This document shows, one piece after another, positions 24,512-33,705 of a DNA stretch of 64,000 nt. Below the pieces are notes generated by a model. The model was given only the letters and a program-made list of their open reading frames with translations. It did no database searches and was not told where the DNA came from. The number at the start of each line of letters is the position of its first letter. Position 1 is the first letter of the stretch. Origin of the DNA: G963704535 sp963704535 (lineage in GTDB: Bacteria > Chloroflexota > Chloroflexia > Chloroflexales > Roseiflexaceae); contig OY969916.1 of the NCBI GenBank assembly GCA_963704535.1, forward strand, positions 11,036,001 through 11,100,000, read 5' to 3'. The position numbers were made by a program, and so were the translations under genes.

Positions 24512-25512
24512 TCATTCGATGAGCGCCTCAAACAGGATCAGCCCCGCATGCCGCACAAAGCCGAGCCGCCGGTTGATCTCCAGCATGCTGGGGTTGTTCG
24601 AACTCGACCCCGGTCCAGATCCGGGCGTAGCCGCGCTCCTGGGCGTAGGCGATCGTCGCCAGCTTGAGCACCACGGCGATGCCGAAGCCGCGGTACGCCG
24701 GCAGCACCCCGGTGACTTTCTGCGCCAGCGCGTCCCCCTCGCCCTCGATCCGCTGCATGAAGCTCTCGCCGACGTACCGCTCGCCGTCCAACGCGATGAA
24801 GAAGGCGTCGGGGAGCGCGAGCGGCGATTCGGCGACGTAGTGGACGAACCACTCCAGCGGTGGCGATGGGTGTGCGTGGCCGGGCAGCGGGATCTCGCCG
24901 CTGATCGCCGCGTGCAGCGCGTGCAGCCGGGGCAGCCAGCCGGGGCCGCGCTCCTGCTCGCGTGCCAGGGTCGTGATCGTGATCCCGCGCGCGGCGGTGC
25001 GGTCGAGGGCCGCCCGGAAGGGCGCCGGATCGAACCCGCTCGTGTCGAGCGAGTAGGGCCAGCTCCGGTAGACCTCGCGGAAGCCGCGCCGCGCCATGTG
25101 CTCGGCCAGCTCCGGCATCGACTCGTGGACCTCAAGCTGCACCGCTGTGCCGCCCAGCCGCCGGACGTCGCCGGCCAGCCGGGCGTACAGGCGACCGCCG
25201 ACGCCGCGGCGCCGGTGCGCCGCCTCGACGCGCACGATGCCCCAGAAGCGCGGCGGCCCCGGCAGCCAGGGGATCTGGAAGCAGCAGGCGTAGCCGATCG
25301 CCTGCCCGCTACTCGGCCACCTCGGCGATGTAGCGCCGCAGCGGCAGCCCCGGCGCCTCGAACGACTCGTCGAACGCCCGCAACTCGGCGCCGTCGCGGA
25401 ACTCGAAGTCGTAGACCAAGTCCCCAGGCAGCGGGGCGATCAGGCCCGCGATCGCGTCGTAGTCGCGGTCGGTCGGCTGGGCCGGGCGGATATGAGTGGA
25501 TTCGTTTATCAT
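24512..25512 (-). pseudogene. Double-GNAT acetyltransferase with two single-base frameshifts
   Basis: The protein homology runs through all three frames. The first part (MINESTHIRPAQPTDRDYDA to RRYIAEVAE) stops at a TAG formed near 25311. Dropping one base there gives ESGQAIGYACCFQIPW, continuing into VEAAHRRRGVGGRLYARL (acetyl-CoA loop of the first GNAT domain). The second domain has VTGVLPAYRGFGIAVVLKLA and ends TGVE, where a further extra base near 24601 interrupts SNNPSMLEINRRLGF. Two GNAT domains in about 330 residues recall mycothiol-synthase-like and unassigned Chloroflexota acetyltransferases. Both shifts are one inserted base; decay or assembly error cannot be separated here. Confidence 0.75.
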
Positions 25513-25671
25513 GGCCCTTTTAACATCTGGCTATGCGATTCACAAGGATGAGGAGACCTGTTGTTCCTACCGCGAAGACCGCGAAGATCATGAAGCTCAC
25601 GAAGGGAACCACCTGTTGGTCTCGTTCGCCCTGATCGTAAATCGTAAACCGTAAATTCACAAGTGAGAAAC

Positions 25672-25760
25672 AGACAAGGTTTCGGGCGGCGCGATTCTCC
25701 TTTACAATGTGGGTGGAGGAGACTGAGCGGGCTGCCCCTCAATCCCCCTTTTTTTCCAGA
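25672..25760. repeat. Palindromic repeat, 'tttacaatgtgggtgg' form of family A
   Basis: 'gcgattctcctttacaatgt' followed by a palindrome with core tgagcgggctgcccctca and a C/T-rich right end. Similar composite copies are at 30792, 30873 and 37606. The right end overlaps the last codons of the ABC transporter gene. Confidence 0.7.
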
Positions 25761-27907
25761 ATCCTGCTACCTTCGCGTGCCTTTGCGTCCCTTCGCGGAT
25801 CGTCGTCCTGGTCGCCCGCCCACAGCCGCCGCAGCTCCTCGCTGGTCGCCAGAAGCTCGTTCAGCGTGCCGGTAGCCTCCACCCGGCCGTCCTTCAGCAC
25901 CACGATCTGATCGGCCCGCCGCAGCGCGGCCCGCCGGTGCGAAACAGCCAGAATTGAGAATTGAGAATTGAGCATTGAGAATTGAGAATTGTCGTGTTCA
26001 TTCTCAATGTTCAATTTTACATTCTCAATTCGCTCCCAGAGGGAGTGCTCGGTCTCCACGTCGAGCGCGCTGGACAGATCATCGAACACCAGCAGGTCGG
26101 GCGCGCGTACGAACATGCGCGCCGCCGCCGCCCGCTGGACCTGCCCGCCCGACAGCCGCACCCCGCGCGCGCCGACCAGCGTGTCCAGGCCATGCTCCAG
26201 CGCCGCGATGTCCTGGTCCAGCACGCTGCGGTGGACCGCGCCCGCCAGATCGATCTGGTCCTCCGGCAGGCCCAGCAGGATATTGTCACGCAGCGGCTCA
26301 CTGAATAGCCGCGGCACCTGCGGCGTATAGGCGCAGCGCGGCGGCTGGAAGAAGGTCGCCGGGTCGTCAACCGGCGCATCGTTCCAGCGGATCGCGCCGG
26401 CATCCTTGGGCAGCAGCCCCAGCAGCACCCGCAGCAGCGTGGTCTTGCCGGAGCCGACCCTCCCGGTAATCACCGTCAGCGAGCCCCGGCGCAGCCGCAG
26501 ATCCACGCCGAAGATCCCCTGCTCCGTGCCGGGGTGGCGGTAGGTCAGGCCGCGCACCTCCAGCGCCTCCAGTCGGTCGGCGGCGCTCCTGGCCGGGAGC
26601 GGCAGCGGCGGCAGGTCGCCGCGCTCATACACCGGGTGGTGCTCCAGCAGCACCTGCGGCGGCTCGTCGGGGATCAGCTCGACCAGCCGGTTGATCGATA
26701 CCTCCTGCTGCTTATAGTCGCCGATAAACGTGCCCAGGAACTGCGGCAGGTCGGCGGTGAACCACAGGTAGTAGACGAACAGCGCGAAGTCGCCGACCGT
26801 GAAGGTGCCCGCCGCCAGCGCCCGCCCCGCCAGCAGGATCGTCATGCCGGTGCCGAAGACCACCGCCGTGTCGGTGACGGTGAAAACGAACTCGCGAAAC
26901 ACCCGCTCCTTGACCGTCGCCCGCCGGCGCGTCTCGCTCAGCCGGTGGAAGTGGCCGATCACCTCCGACTCGGCGTTGGCGACCTTCACCGCCTGGACCG
27001 AGCCGAACAGCTCGCCCAGGAAGCCGATCACCGCGTCGGTCGCGACGCGGTTGGCGTGGTAGTAGCGGTGCAGCCGCGCCCAGGCCAACCGCGCGATCAC
27101 GATCAGGCCCGTCAGCGGCACAAAGATCACCAGCGTCAGCGTCAGGTTGATCCGCGCCATGATCACGATCGCGATCACCGAGGCCAGCAGATTGCCGGCC
27201 ACGTGCGGCAGCCAGGTCGGGAAGTCGGCCACCTCGTCCACATCGTCACGGTAGCGGCTGACGGCCTCGCCGGGCGAGACCGGCAGGACGCTGGCGCCGG
27301 GGCGGCGCAGCAGGCTGGCGAGCAGGTTGCGCCGCAGCAGCGCGCCGACACTGTAGCGAAAGGTCACGTCGCTCCAGATCATCCCGAACGAGCTGGCCAG
27401 ACGCGCCAGCTCGACCGAGATATACAGCGCGACCAGGCTCCACAGGCCGGCGCGGGCCGGCGCCGCGCCGGTGATCGTGTCGAAGACCGTTTTCTCGATC
27501 AGGCCCGGCAGCACGCGCGCACCCAGAAACAGCAGCGTGAAGATCGTGAAGAGCACGAAAGCCCCCGGCCGGTAGCGTATGAGCCACCAGTTGAAGGGCC
27601 AGGTCTTGATGGTCCGTTGCCCATTGTCCGTAGTCCGTTGTCCGTTCTCAGTTGTCAGTGCTCCGTTCCGCAGTTCCGCCGTTCCGCTTTCCGCCGCCTC
27701 TGTTGCTTCCGCCGTTCCTTGTTCAAATCCGGGCTCGTCGGCGGGGGCGCCACGGAGGGCCGCCCGTACAGGGTCCTCGGCGCTAGCTTCGGCGGTCGGC
27801 GGTCGGTCCTCGGCGGGGGCGCCACGGAGGGCCGCCCGTACAGGGTCTGGATGGTCAGTTCTTGGTTCTTGGTTCTTTGTTCTTTGTTCTTGCTCCCCGT
27901 CGCTCAT
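25739..27907 (-). CDS. ABC exporter half-transporter (degenerate Walker B) with repeat-encoded segments
   Basis: 722 residues: six-helix exporter domain (about 115-405) and nucleotide-binding domain. The Walker A is GRVGSGKTTL and the signature LSGGQVQR. The Walker B reads LLVFDDLSSALD, so the usual catalytic glutamate is aspartate, as in the non-canonical half of heterodimeric exporters. The H-loop is AVSHRR. Its start overlaps the stop of the upstream ABC gene by ATGA, so the two form one exporter. The first 100 residues are built from heptamer arrays and family D repeats (KNQEPRT, VRAALRGAPA twice, TTDNGQR). A second array at 25954-26036 adds NSQFSMLNSQFSI between the D-loop and H-loop. 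Substrate unknown. Confidence 0.9.
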   Translation of the reverse strand: MSDGEQEQRTKNQEPRTDHPDPVRAALRGAPAEDRPPTAEASAEDPVRAALRGAPADEPGFEQGTAEATEAAESGTAELRNGALTTENGQRTTDNGQRTIKTWPFNWWLIRYRPGAFVLFTIFTLLFLGARVLPGLIEKTVFDTITGAAPARAGLWSLVALYISVELARLASSFGMIWSDVTFRYSVGALLRRNLLASLLRRPGASVLPVSPGEAVSRYRDDVDEVADFPTWLPHVAGNLLASVIAIVIMARINLTLTLVIFVPLTGLIVIARLAWARLHRYYHANRVATDAVIGFLGELFGSVQAVKVANAESEVIGHFHRLSETRRRATVKERVFREFVFTVTDTAVVFGTGMTILLAGRALAAGTFTVGDFALFVYYLWFTADLPQFLGTFIGDYKQQEVSINRLVELIPDEPPQVLLEHHPVYERGDLPPLPLPARSAADRLEALEVRGLTYRHPGTEQGIFGVDLRLRRGSLTVITGRVGSGKTTLLRVLLGLLPKDAGAIRWNDAPVDDPATFFQPPRCAYTPQVPRLFSEPLRDNILLGLPEDQIDLAGAVHRSVLDQDIAALEHGLDTLVGARGVRLSGGQVQRAAAARMFVRAPDLLVFDDLSSALDVETEHSLWERIENVKLNIENEHDNSQFSMLNSQFSILAVSHRRAALRRADQIVVLKDGRVEATGTLNELLATSEELRRLWAGDQDDDPRRDAKAREGSRILEKKGD
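25954..26036. repeat. In-frame inverted heptamer arrays (gaattga) in the ABC ATPase
   Basis: About five ttgagaa-type units, a short loop, then the complementary units. On the coding strand they add NSQFSIL-type repeats to the nucleotide-binding domain in frame, just before the H-loop strand. Confidence 0.85.
27604..27900. repeat. Composite repeat block: heptamers, octamers and two family D elements
   Basis: From right to left: ttggttc/ttctttg heptamers (27853-27897), two direct copies of a 'gcgccacggagggccgcccg' element (27736-27775, 27816-27852), gttccgc-type units, and gtccgtt heptamers (27608-27660). The whole block is open in the frame of the downstream ABC gene and forms its N terminus. 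Confidence 0.85.
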
Positions 27908-29754
27908 GCCAGTGCCTCCTCTAGCCCGGTTTGCAGCAGGCGGTAGAAGTGCGAGTCGGGGTCAGCGGCCAGCTCAGCGCGCGGGCCGTGCTCGACGATC
28001 TGGCCGCGCTCCAGGATCAGGATCTGGTCGGCGCGCTGGACCGTGTGCAGGCGGTGGGCGATGATAATGCCGGTGCGACCGCGCAGCAGGCGCTCCACTG
28101 CCTGCTCCATCAATTGCTCGGTGGCCGGGTCCAGCCGCGACGAAGCCTCGTCCAGGATCACCAGCCCAGGGTCCTTGAGGAACACCCGCGTGAACGCCAG
28201 CAGTTGCGCCTCGCCAGCCGAGAGGCCCTGGCCGCCCGCCGCCAGCCGCGTCTCCAGCCCGTCCGGCTTGGCCCGCACCCACTCCCACAGCCCCAGCTCC
28301 CGCAGCGCGCGCTCGATCCGCTCGTCGCCGATGCGCGGGTCGAAGAAGGTCAGATTGTCGCGGATGCTGGCCTGGAAGAGCTGGACATCCTGTGTGACCA
28401 TGCCCACGCGGGCACGCAAGTCATCGAGCGGCACGTCGCGAATGTCGGTGTCGCCAAGCTGAATCGCGCCGGTGCCGGGGTCGTACAGCCGAAAGATCAG
28501 CCGCGTGAGCGTGGTCTTGCCGCTGCCGGTGCGCCCCAGCAGGCCCAGCAGCTTGCCCGGCTCCAGCCCGAACGAGATATCGTGCAATATTGTCCGTAGT
28601 CCGTTGTCAGTGGTCAGTGGTTCGTTGTTCGTTGTTCGTTGTCCCTCTGTTCTTTGTTCTTTGTTCTTTGTTCTTTGTTCTTTGTTCTTGGTGGTCGGTG
28701 GTCGGTCGTCGTACTCGAACGAGACCCCCCGGAACGCGACCGCCAGCGCCCCGACCGGCAGCGTGGCGCGGCGGGTTTCCTGGACCTGCGGCCGCAAGCG
28801 GAACAGCTCCTGGACGCGGCCGATGCTGGCGGTGGCCTGCTGAAGATCCTCGATCTGCTGGCGAATGTTCTCCAGCGGCCCAGAGAGCATGCCGATGTAG
28901 TACACGATCAAGTAGGCGCCGCCGATGCTCACAGCGCCCTGGCTGTACAGGTACGCGCCGAGCCCCAGCCCCAGCGCGTAGCCGGTGGCCAGCATGAAAT
29001 TGGTGATCACATAGGTCAAGTTGCTCGCCAGGCGCGCGCTGCGGTTTTTCCTGAGCAGTTCGCCCATCAGCCGGTACAGGCGGTGTAGCACATACGGCTC
29101 GGCCCCGCTGGCGCGGATGTCCTCGGTGCCGGAGATGCGCTCCTCCAGGAAGCCGAACTGCTCGGCGCTGGCCTGGCGCTCGGCGGCCCAGCGCGCCACC
29201 GCCAGGTTCTGGACGGCGCCCAGCGCCGCGAAGGTGACGATCGTGTAGAGCGCCAGCCCCGCGCCGGCGCGCCAGTCCTCGCGGAACAGCAGCAGCAGCA
29301 CGGCGCCGATCAGCAGCCCGTTGCCGGCGATGCGGATGACGAACTGCGAGAAAAAGTTGGCCAGCGCCGTCACGTCGCCGTCGATCCGCTCGATCAGCTC
29401 GCCAGGCGTGTGGCGCTTGTGGAACGACATGTCCAGCCGCAAGCAATGGCGCGCCAGGTCGGCCCGCAGTGCATTGGTGGCCGCCCAACCGAGATGCTCG
29501 CCGACATAGATCGACGCCAGCGCGGCGGCGCGCTGCGCCAGCCCAATCGCGATAAAGGCGACCGCTGCCAGCACCAGCCCCTGCTGCGGCCCGCCAGCCT
29601 GAACGGTGTCGATGAAGTAGCGAATGATCTGCGGGTTGAGCAGTTGCAGCCCGATGCTGCCGAGCAGCAGCGCGGCCAGCAGCCCGACCCGCCGGCGCTG
29701 CGGCTTGAGGTAGGTCCCCAGCAGACCACGGTAGTCTTGCAGTGGGAGATTCAT
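27904..29754 (-). CDS. ABC exporter half-transporter (canonical Walker B) with repeat insertion
   Basis: 616 residues from the ATG at 29754 (MNLPLQDYRG); the longer open frame runs into repeats. Six membrane helices (about 20-310) are followed by a nucleotide-binding domain with Walker A GRTGSGKTTL, signature LSAGEAQ (G replaced by A), Walker B LVILDEASSRLD and H-loop IIAHRL. Together with the next gene (4-base overlap) it would form a heterodimeric exporter with one consensus and one degenerate ATP site. Bases 28588-28712 are heptamer arrays encoding KNKEQRT, TTNNEPL and TTDNGLR repeats, inserted between the first two strands of the ATPase domain (after FEYDD, before ILHDISF). A DUF59 gene lies upstream, not obviously linked. 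Confidence 0.9.
   Translation of the reverse strand: MNLPLQDYRGLLGTYLKPQRRRVGLLAALLLGSIGLQLLNPQIIRYFIDTVQAGGPQQGLVLAAVAFIAIGLAQRAAALASIYVGEHLGWAATNALRADLARHCLRLDMSFHKRHTPGELIERIDGDVTALANFFSQFVIRIAGNGLLIGAVLLLLFREDWRAGAGLALYTIVTFAALGAVQNLAVARWAAERQASAEQFGFLEERISGTEDIRASGAEPYVLHRLYRLMGELLRKNRSARLASNLTYVITNFMLATGYALGLGLGAYLYSQGAVSIGGAYLIVYYIGMLSGPLENIRQQIEDLQQATASIGRVQELFRLRPQVQETRRATLPVGALAVAFRGVSFEYDDRPPTTKNKEQRTKNKEQRTEGQRTTNNEPLTTDNGLRTILHDISFGLEPGKLLGLLGRTGSGKTTLTRLIFRLYDPGTGAIQLGDTDIRDVPLDDLRARVGMVTQDVQLFQASIRDNLTFFDPRIGDERIERALRELGLWEWVRAKPDGLETRLAAGGQGLSAGEAQLLAFTRVFLKDPGLVILDEASSRLDPATEQLMEQAVERLLRGRTGIIIAHRLHTVQRADQILILERGQIVEHGPRAELAADPDSHFYRLLQTGLEEALA
28588..28712. repeat. In-frame heptamer arrays (gtccgtt, gttcgtt, ttctttg, ggtggtc) in the ABC ATPase
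   Basis: Four different heptamer families follow one another without interruption of the reading frame: gtccgtt/gtcagtg, gttcgtt, five ttctttg units, then ggtggtc. This is the longest in-gene array in the window. Confidence 0.9.
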
Positions 29755-30442
29755 AATGTTCCTGTTATTGAAACGCCAACGGCCACGGCGCGAACGCGCA
29801 CCCGTGGCTCGAAACAGCGCGATCCAGTGGCCATCCTGCGTAGAGGTGGCCGCTGTGTAGCGGAGATCTCTAGCATTCCTACCGAAGTTGGAAAAGGGGG
29901 TGTGGGGAAAGCCCCCATAGAAAAGCCCACCCACTTTCCAAATGATTTAGGAATGCTATATGATCCTTGTCGAGGTGTTCTGGGAGCAGGGGCGTTATTC
30001 GAGGCGCCGGGCGCAACCAGCAGTCGAGCAAGCCAGCGTGCCGATCGCATATCGCGATACAGCGCGAGCCGCCTGCTCGGCTGGAAGATCACGTCGGCTT
30101 GAACACCGCCCTGTGTGAAGAGGAGGACCTACAGGCCGGTTACCGAGCCGCACTCCGACAAGGCTAGATCACACCGCTGGAGGACAGAGGTGCGAACCAA
30201 AACCTGATTGTCGGTCGTGTTGACATGTGAGCGTCTCCTTGCTGTCGGTTGCCGGTCTGGTCAGAGCTTACCACGCTTCACGGGTGTGTCAAGTGGGACC
30301 AACGTCGTATTGGCGCTAATGGAACTTATGGTAGCTGGCGTCTGCGAGCAATCAGCGAACGACCAGCGAGAGCATTATAGTAGTTCGTCCATGATTTCTG
30401 TTCTTTAGATTGGGCCATAATGAACGCCGCGCGGGGGAATTT
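29755..30442. other. Non-coding stretch with a long inverted repeat
   Basis: No credible gene in 690 bp. An inverted repeat at about 29888-29942 (ttggaaaaggggg ... cccactttccaa) is a diverged family A-like palindrome. Scattered open frames on both strands lack ribosome sites and family features. The ABC operon promoter should lie in the first 100 bases above 29754. Confidence 0.6.
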
Positions 30443-30760
30443 TTAGAAGAACCCCAACTCCTCGCGCGCGTCCTCGCTCATCATCGACGGGTTCCAGAAC
30501 GGCGTCCAGACCAGGTTGATGTTGACCTCTTCGAGGTTCTGGTAGACATCGTTCAGCGTGCCGATCTCGCGCCGGACCTGTTCGAGGATCTGCGGGCCGG
30601 CCGGGCACGCCGGCGTGGTCAGCGTCATATCGACGTCGACCTTGCGGCCCTGCTCGTGGACGTCGATCTTGTAGATCAGGCCCAGGCTGACGATATCCAG
30701 CCCTATCTCGGGGTCGTACACATTCTTCAACGCGCTACGCACCATATCTTCGGTGATCAT
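30443..30760 (-). CDS. DUF59 / MIP18-family iron-sulfur assembly protein
   Basis: A 105-residue protein with the hallmarks of the MIP18 (SufT/PaaD-like) family: VRSALKNVYDPEIGLDIVSLGLIY near the start, VDVDMTLTTPACPAGPQI with its conserved cysteine, and VNINLVWTPFW near the end. Members help mature Fe-S clusters. The chosen ATG has AAGGAG 9 bases upstream; the open frame before it is a family A repeat. The ArsA-like ATPase gene is the next gene upstream on the same strand, 350 bp away, separated by two repeats and a terminator. Confidence 0.92.
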   Translation of the reverse strand: MITEDMVRSALKNVYDPEIGLDIVSLGLIYKIDVHEQGRKVDVDMTLTTPACPAGPQILEQVRREIGTLNDVYQNLEEVNINLVWTPFWNPSMMSEDAREELGFF

Positions 30761-31108
30761 TAGGTTCTTCTCCTTATTCGGATGACACGGTTCTACTCTA
30801 CAATGTGAGTGGGGAAGACTGAGGGGCTGCCCCCTCAAACCCCCTTCTTCCCAGCAAGACTCCGGATGACGCCATTCTACTCTACAATGTGGGAGGGAGA
30901 AGATTGAGGGGGCAGCCCCCTCAAACCGCCTTTTTCCCAGAACTGTAAAGCAACCTTGTCGCCCTGCGGTTTAGTGCGTGTATGATACCATAGCCCTGTG
31001 AATGTTGCTACGCGGCGGAAAGCGAAAGGGCAGCGGCCACAGCCGCTGCCCCTGCTTGCAACTTCGCGTGTCTTGGCCCAGAGGGCACCCCGCCTTTGCG
31101 GCTCGGAA
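30761..31108. other. Intergenic stretch with two direct copies of a composite repeat
   Basis: Two copies (about 30792-30850 and 30873-30945) of 'ttctactctacaatgtg' plus a family A palindrome (core tgaggggctgccccctca / tgagggggcagccccctca) are arranged head to tail. The rest holds the arsA terminator at 31028-31051. No gene seen. Confidence 0.65.
31028..31051 (-). terminator. Terminator of the arsA-like gene
   Basis: Read on the minus strand, the stem GGGCAGCGGC / GCCGCTGCCC with a 4-base loop is followed by TTTCGCTTT. It begins about 57 bases after the stop codon. Confidence 0.65.
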
Positions 31109-32302
31109 CTAGCCGGCGCTCGCCGCCGCCTGGGCCGGCACCGGGTCGGGTGTGCCGAAGCGCACCTCCAGCACGCCGTTGCGGAACACCGCCCGCTTGG
31201 CCGGCCGCTCGGCCAGCGTCAGCGGCAGGATCATGTCGCGCTTGAAGTTCCCGATCGCGATAAATAGCTCGTCGCCGCGCTTGGTCATCGAGACCTTGCC
31301 GATCTCGACATGCGGCAATGGCAGCCGCATGACGTAATCGTCGCCCTCCTTGACGATCTCCTGGGTCGAGCCCTTGAAGAAGACCTTGGTTGGGTCCGCA
31401 TCGCCGAACAGTTCGCCGCCGATCCCCGCCAGGTCGGCCAGGCCCTTGACATCGCGCGGGTAGTGGTGCGCTTCCCAGATCGGCAGCGGCGCGAATAGAT
31501 CGTGGATCTCCTTGCGGTAGCCGGCCTGCATCTGGTGCAGTTGCTGCATAAACGACCCCTCGGCCGCGCCGCCCGGCAGCAGGCGGTTGAGCACCACGCC
31601 ATCCACCGGGTAGCCAAACAGCGCCAGGTAGGTCGCCGCCCGCTGGGCCTCCTTGATCACCATCCGCTCGGCATTGACTACCAGGCGATAGGAGCTGACC
31701 TCCGGGTCGGTCAGTGTCGCGCGCAACGCCTCGACCCCCTTGGTCAGCCGCTGGAGCGACTCGAAGGCGTTGGTGGCCGGGATCAGGGCGCGCACCAGTG
31801 GCTTGGCGACGCTGAGCGTGCCGGGGTCCCAATCCATGATCCGCGCCGCGTACCACTGGAAGGTCTCCGGCATGGTCAGCAGCCGGATGGTCTCGCCGGT
31901 CGGCGCCGCGTCAACGATCACTGCGTCGAAGTTGCCATCGCGGGCCTGCCGGCGGATATGCAGCAGGCTGACGACCTCCTCCATACCGGGGATGATCGCC
32001 AACTCTTCGGACGCCACGTCGTCCACGCCCTTGCGCCGCAGCAGCCCGGACAGGTAGGTTCGCAGCTCGCCCCAATGCTGGCGCACCTCGTCGAGTACAT
32101 TGATCTCCTGGCCCCACAGCCGCTCGGAGAGCTGGGTCGGTAGCGCGCCGAGCGGGTGGTCGAGCGCGTCGGCCAGGCTGTGGGCCACGTCGGTGCTGAC
32201 GACCAAGGTACGATGGCCGAGTTCAGCCGCGCGAACCGCCGTAGCCGCCGCCGTCGTCGTCTTTCCAACCCCGCCCTTGCCGAGATACAAAATTAGTCGC
32301 AT
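31109..32302 (-). CDS. ArsA/Get3-family ATPase with C-terminal HSP20-like domain
   Basis: A 397-residue single-domain ArsA-type ATPase. The deviant P-loop is GKGGVGKTTTAAA, switch I VVSTDVAHSLADAL, and switch II VIVDAAPTGETIRLL. The last 90 residues (from VMRLPLPHVEIGKVSM to LEVRFG) form the HSP20-like alpha-crystallin domain common in bacterial ArsA homologues. The cysteines of arsenite-pump ArsA are lacking, and there is no arsB or arsR nearby, so it is more likely a Get3-like protein-targeting or assembly ATPase than an arsenic pump. Runs of alanine end the protein. Confidence 0.88.
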   Translation of the reverse strand: MRLILYLGKGGVGKTTTAAATAVRAAELGHRTLVVSTDVAHSLADALDHPLGALPTQLSERLWGQEINVLDEVRQHWGELRTYLSGLLRRKGVDDVASEELAIIPGMEEVVSLLHIRRQARDGNFDAVIVDAAPTGETIRLLTMPETFQWYAARIMDWDPGTLSVAKPLVRALIPATNAFESLQRLTKGVEALRATLTDPEVSSYRLVVNAERMVIKEAQRAATYLALFGYPVDGVVLNRLLPGGAAEGSFMQQLHQMQAGYRKEIHDLFAPLPIWEAHHYPRDVKGLADLAGIGGELFGDADPTKVFFKGSTQEIVKEGDDYVMRLPLPHVEIGKVSMTKRGDELFIAIGNFKRDMILPLTLAERPAKRAVFRNGVLEVRFGTPDPVPAQAAASAG

Positions 32303-32571
32303 AATAGTCCTTCAGCTAGCGTGATGATGCTTGTCTGCATGGCTCGATCGGTATACGCCCGCGATCGATCCGTGTCGAGATTGTGATCATGTTGATCCAC
32401 CGCCCCTGGGTGGACAGCATACACTGTACCTGCCGGCGGTGCAACTTCTATACCCCAGCAGCGTATATTGAAGGTACGCTAGCAGCATTGTAAAGGTTGC
32501 GGATCGCCTCTGTCAACCATTCGCCCATTTGTTTAGTCGCAAGTATCTGTAATAGACAAAGGAGTACTCGT

Positions 32572-33624
32572 ATGGCTCAGCGTGGCACAGGTAGCGGACC
32601 AGCCGCAGCGCGGGGAATCGGTCGCATGGTCGGCATTCTGATCGTGGTGGTAGTGATCGGCGCAGCCGCGTTGAGCACTATGGAATTCGCGCAGGTTGAT
32701 GAGGGTCAGCGCGGCATTATTATCACGCAGGGCGCGGTCGAAGGCATCCAGGAGCCAGGCATCTTCTTCCGCATCTTCGCCCCGTTCACCCGCGTCGAGG
32801 TGGTCAATATCAAGCGCCAGACTCGCCAGGTGACCCAGAATGTTGCCAGCAGCGATAAGCAGCTCTATGATATCGACATCCAGGTCGACTATAGCCGCCG
32901 AACCGATGAGGAGTCGCTGCGCGCGGGGTATGGCCGGATCGGCGTCAGCGACGAGCAGCTTAACCAGTTCCTCGATGGCTTTATCAACGACGCGCTTAAG
33001 AGCGCCAGCACCCAGTTTACGCTCGACCAGGTGCTGTCCGACCGCGGCGGCTTCAGCCAGCGCATCAACCAGCTGCTGCGGTCGTCGACCGGCGAAAACC
33101 AGCCCAGCCCGGTCGAGCAGCTGTATGTGGACCTTCAGGCGGTCAAGGTACTTGACATCAAAGTCGGTGATGCCTACGCCCAACTGCTGGCCGAGAAGGC
33201 CAACCTGGAAGTGCAGATCGAGACCGAGGAGAAGCGCCGCCAGCAGATCGAGGCCCAGCAGTCCAACAACCTGTTCCAGGCCGAGCAGGAGGCCCAGGTG
33301 GCCCTGACGACCGAGAAGGGCCGCACGGCGGCTGCGATCGAGGCCTCGAATCGCGATGCCCAGGTGCGGGCGATCCAGGGCCGCTACTGGCGCGAGAACC
33401 CGGAGCTGTTCGAGTTGCGTAAGCGCGAGCTGAATGTCGAGCTGTTGAAGAACGGCAATGTCTGGTTCGTCGACCCCAACGCCGACCTGACGCTGCTGCT
33501 CGACACAGTGACGGGGAATAGCCCAATCGTGGTCCCGCAGGGTGATTCTGACAGCCCTGCCGCGCCCCCCCCGACAACTCCGGCGGCGCCGTCTGATGTT
33601 CCGGCTCAACCAACGACACCGTAA
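32572..33624 (+). CDS. SPFH/band-7 membrane protein (prohibitin-like)
   Basis: A 350-residue protein with an N-terminal membrane helix (VGILIVVVVIGAAALS), an SPFH domain (about 45-215, beginning VDEGQRGIIITQG), a long charged coiled coil (LEVQIETEEKRRQQIEAQQ and following) and a Pro/Thr-rich tail. Band-7 proteins assemble into large rings that organise membranes and regulate proteases. AAAGGAG lies 8 bases before the ATG. It is followed in the same direction by a small membrane protein and a second SPFH gene, probably one functional cluster, though a strong hairpin at 33660 lies between. Confidence 0.9.
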   Translation: MAQRGTGSGPAAARGIGRMVGILIVVVVIGAAALSTMEFAQVDEGQRGIIITQGAVEGIQEPGIFFRIFAPFTRVEVVNIKRQTRQVTQNVASSDKQLYDIDIQVDYSRRTDEESLRAGYGRIGVSDEQLNQFLDGFINDALKSASTQFTLDQVLSDRGGFSQRINQLLRSSTGENQPSPVEQLYVDLQAVKVLDIKVGDAYAQLLAEKANLEVQIETEEKRRQQIEAQQSNNLFQAEQEAQVALTTEKGRTAAAIEASNRDAQVRAIQGRYWRENPELFELRKRELNVELLKNGNVWFVDPNADLTLLLDTVTGNSPIVVPQGDSDSPAAPPPTTPAAPSDVPAQPTTP

Positions 33625-33659
33625 TCTACGCCGGGTGATGTTTCTCCGGGGTTTTTGAA

Positions 33660-33705
33660 CTGGCGACGGGCGACTGCGCGGATCTCGGCAGTCGCCCGTC
33701 GCCAG
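33660..33705 (+). terminator. Perfect 18-bp hairpin after the first SPFH gene
   Basis: CTGGCGACGGGCGACTGC (33660-33677) pairs exactly with 33688-33705 around a 10-base loop. No T run follows, so it may protect the 3' end of the mRNA or partially terminate before the next genes. Confidence 0.55.

Noticed and set aside
25300..25320. Programmed +1 frameshift in the GNAT gene
   Set aside because: The GAG-UAG-C context recalls prfB, but the same gene has a second ordinary shift near 24601 and no upstream Shine-Dalgarno-like stimulator. Decay or assembly error is simpler.
31109..32302. Arsenite pump ATPase
   Set aside because: The cysteines needed for metalloid binding are absent and there are no ars genes nearby; the Get3-like interpretation fits better.
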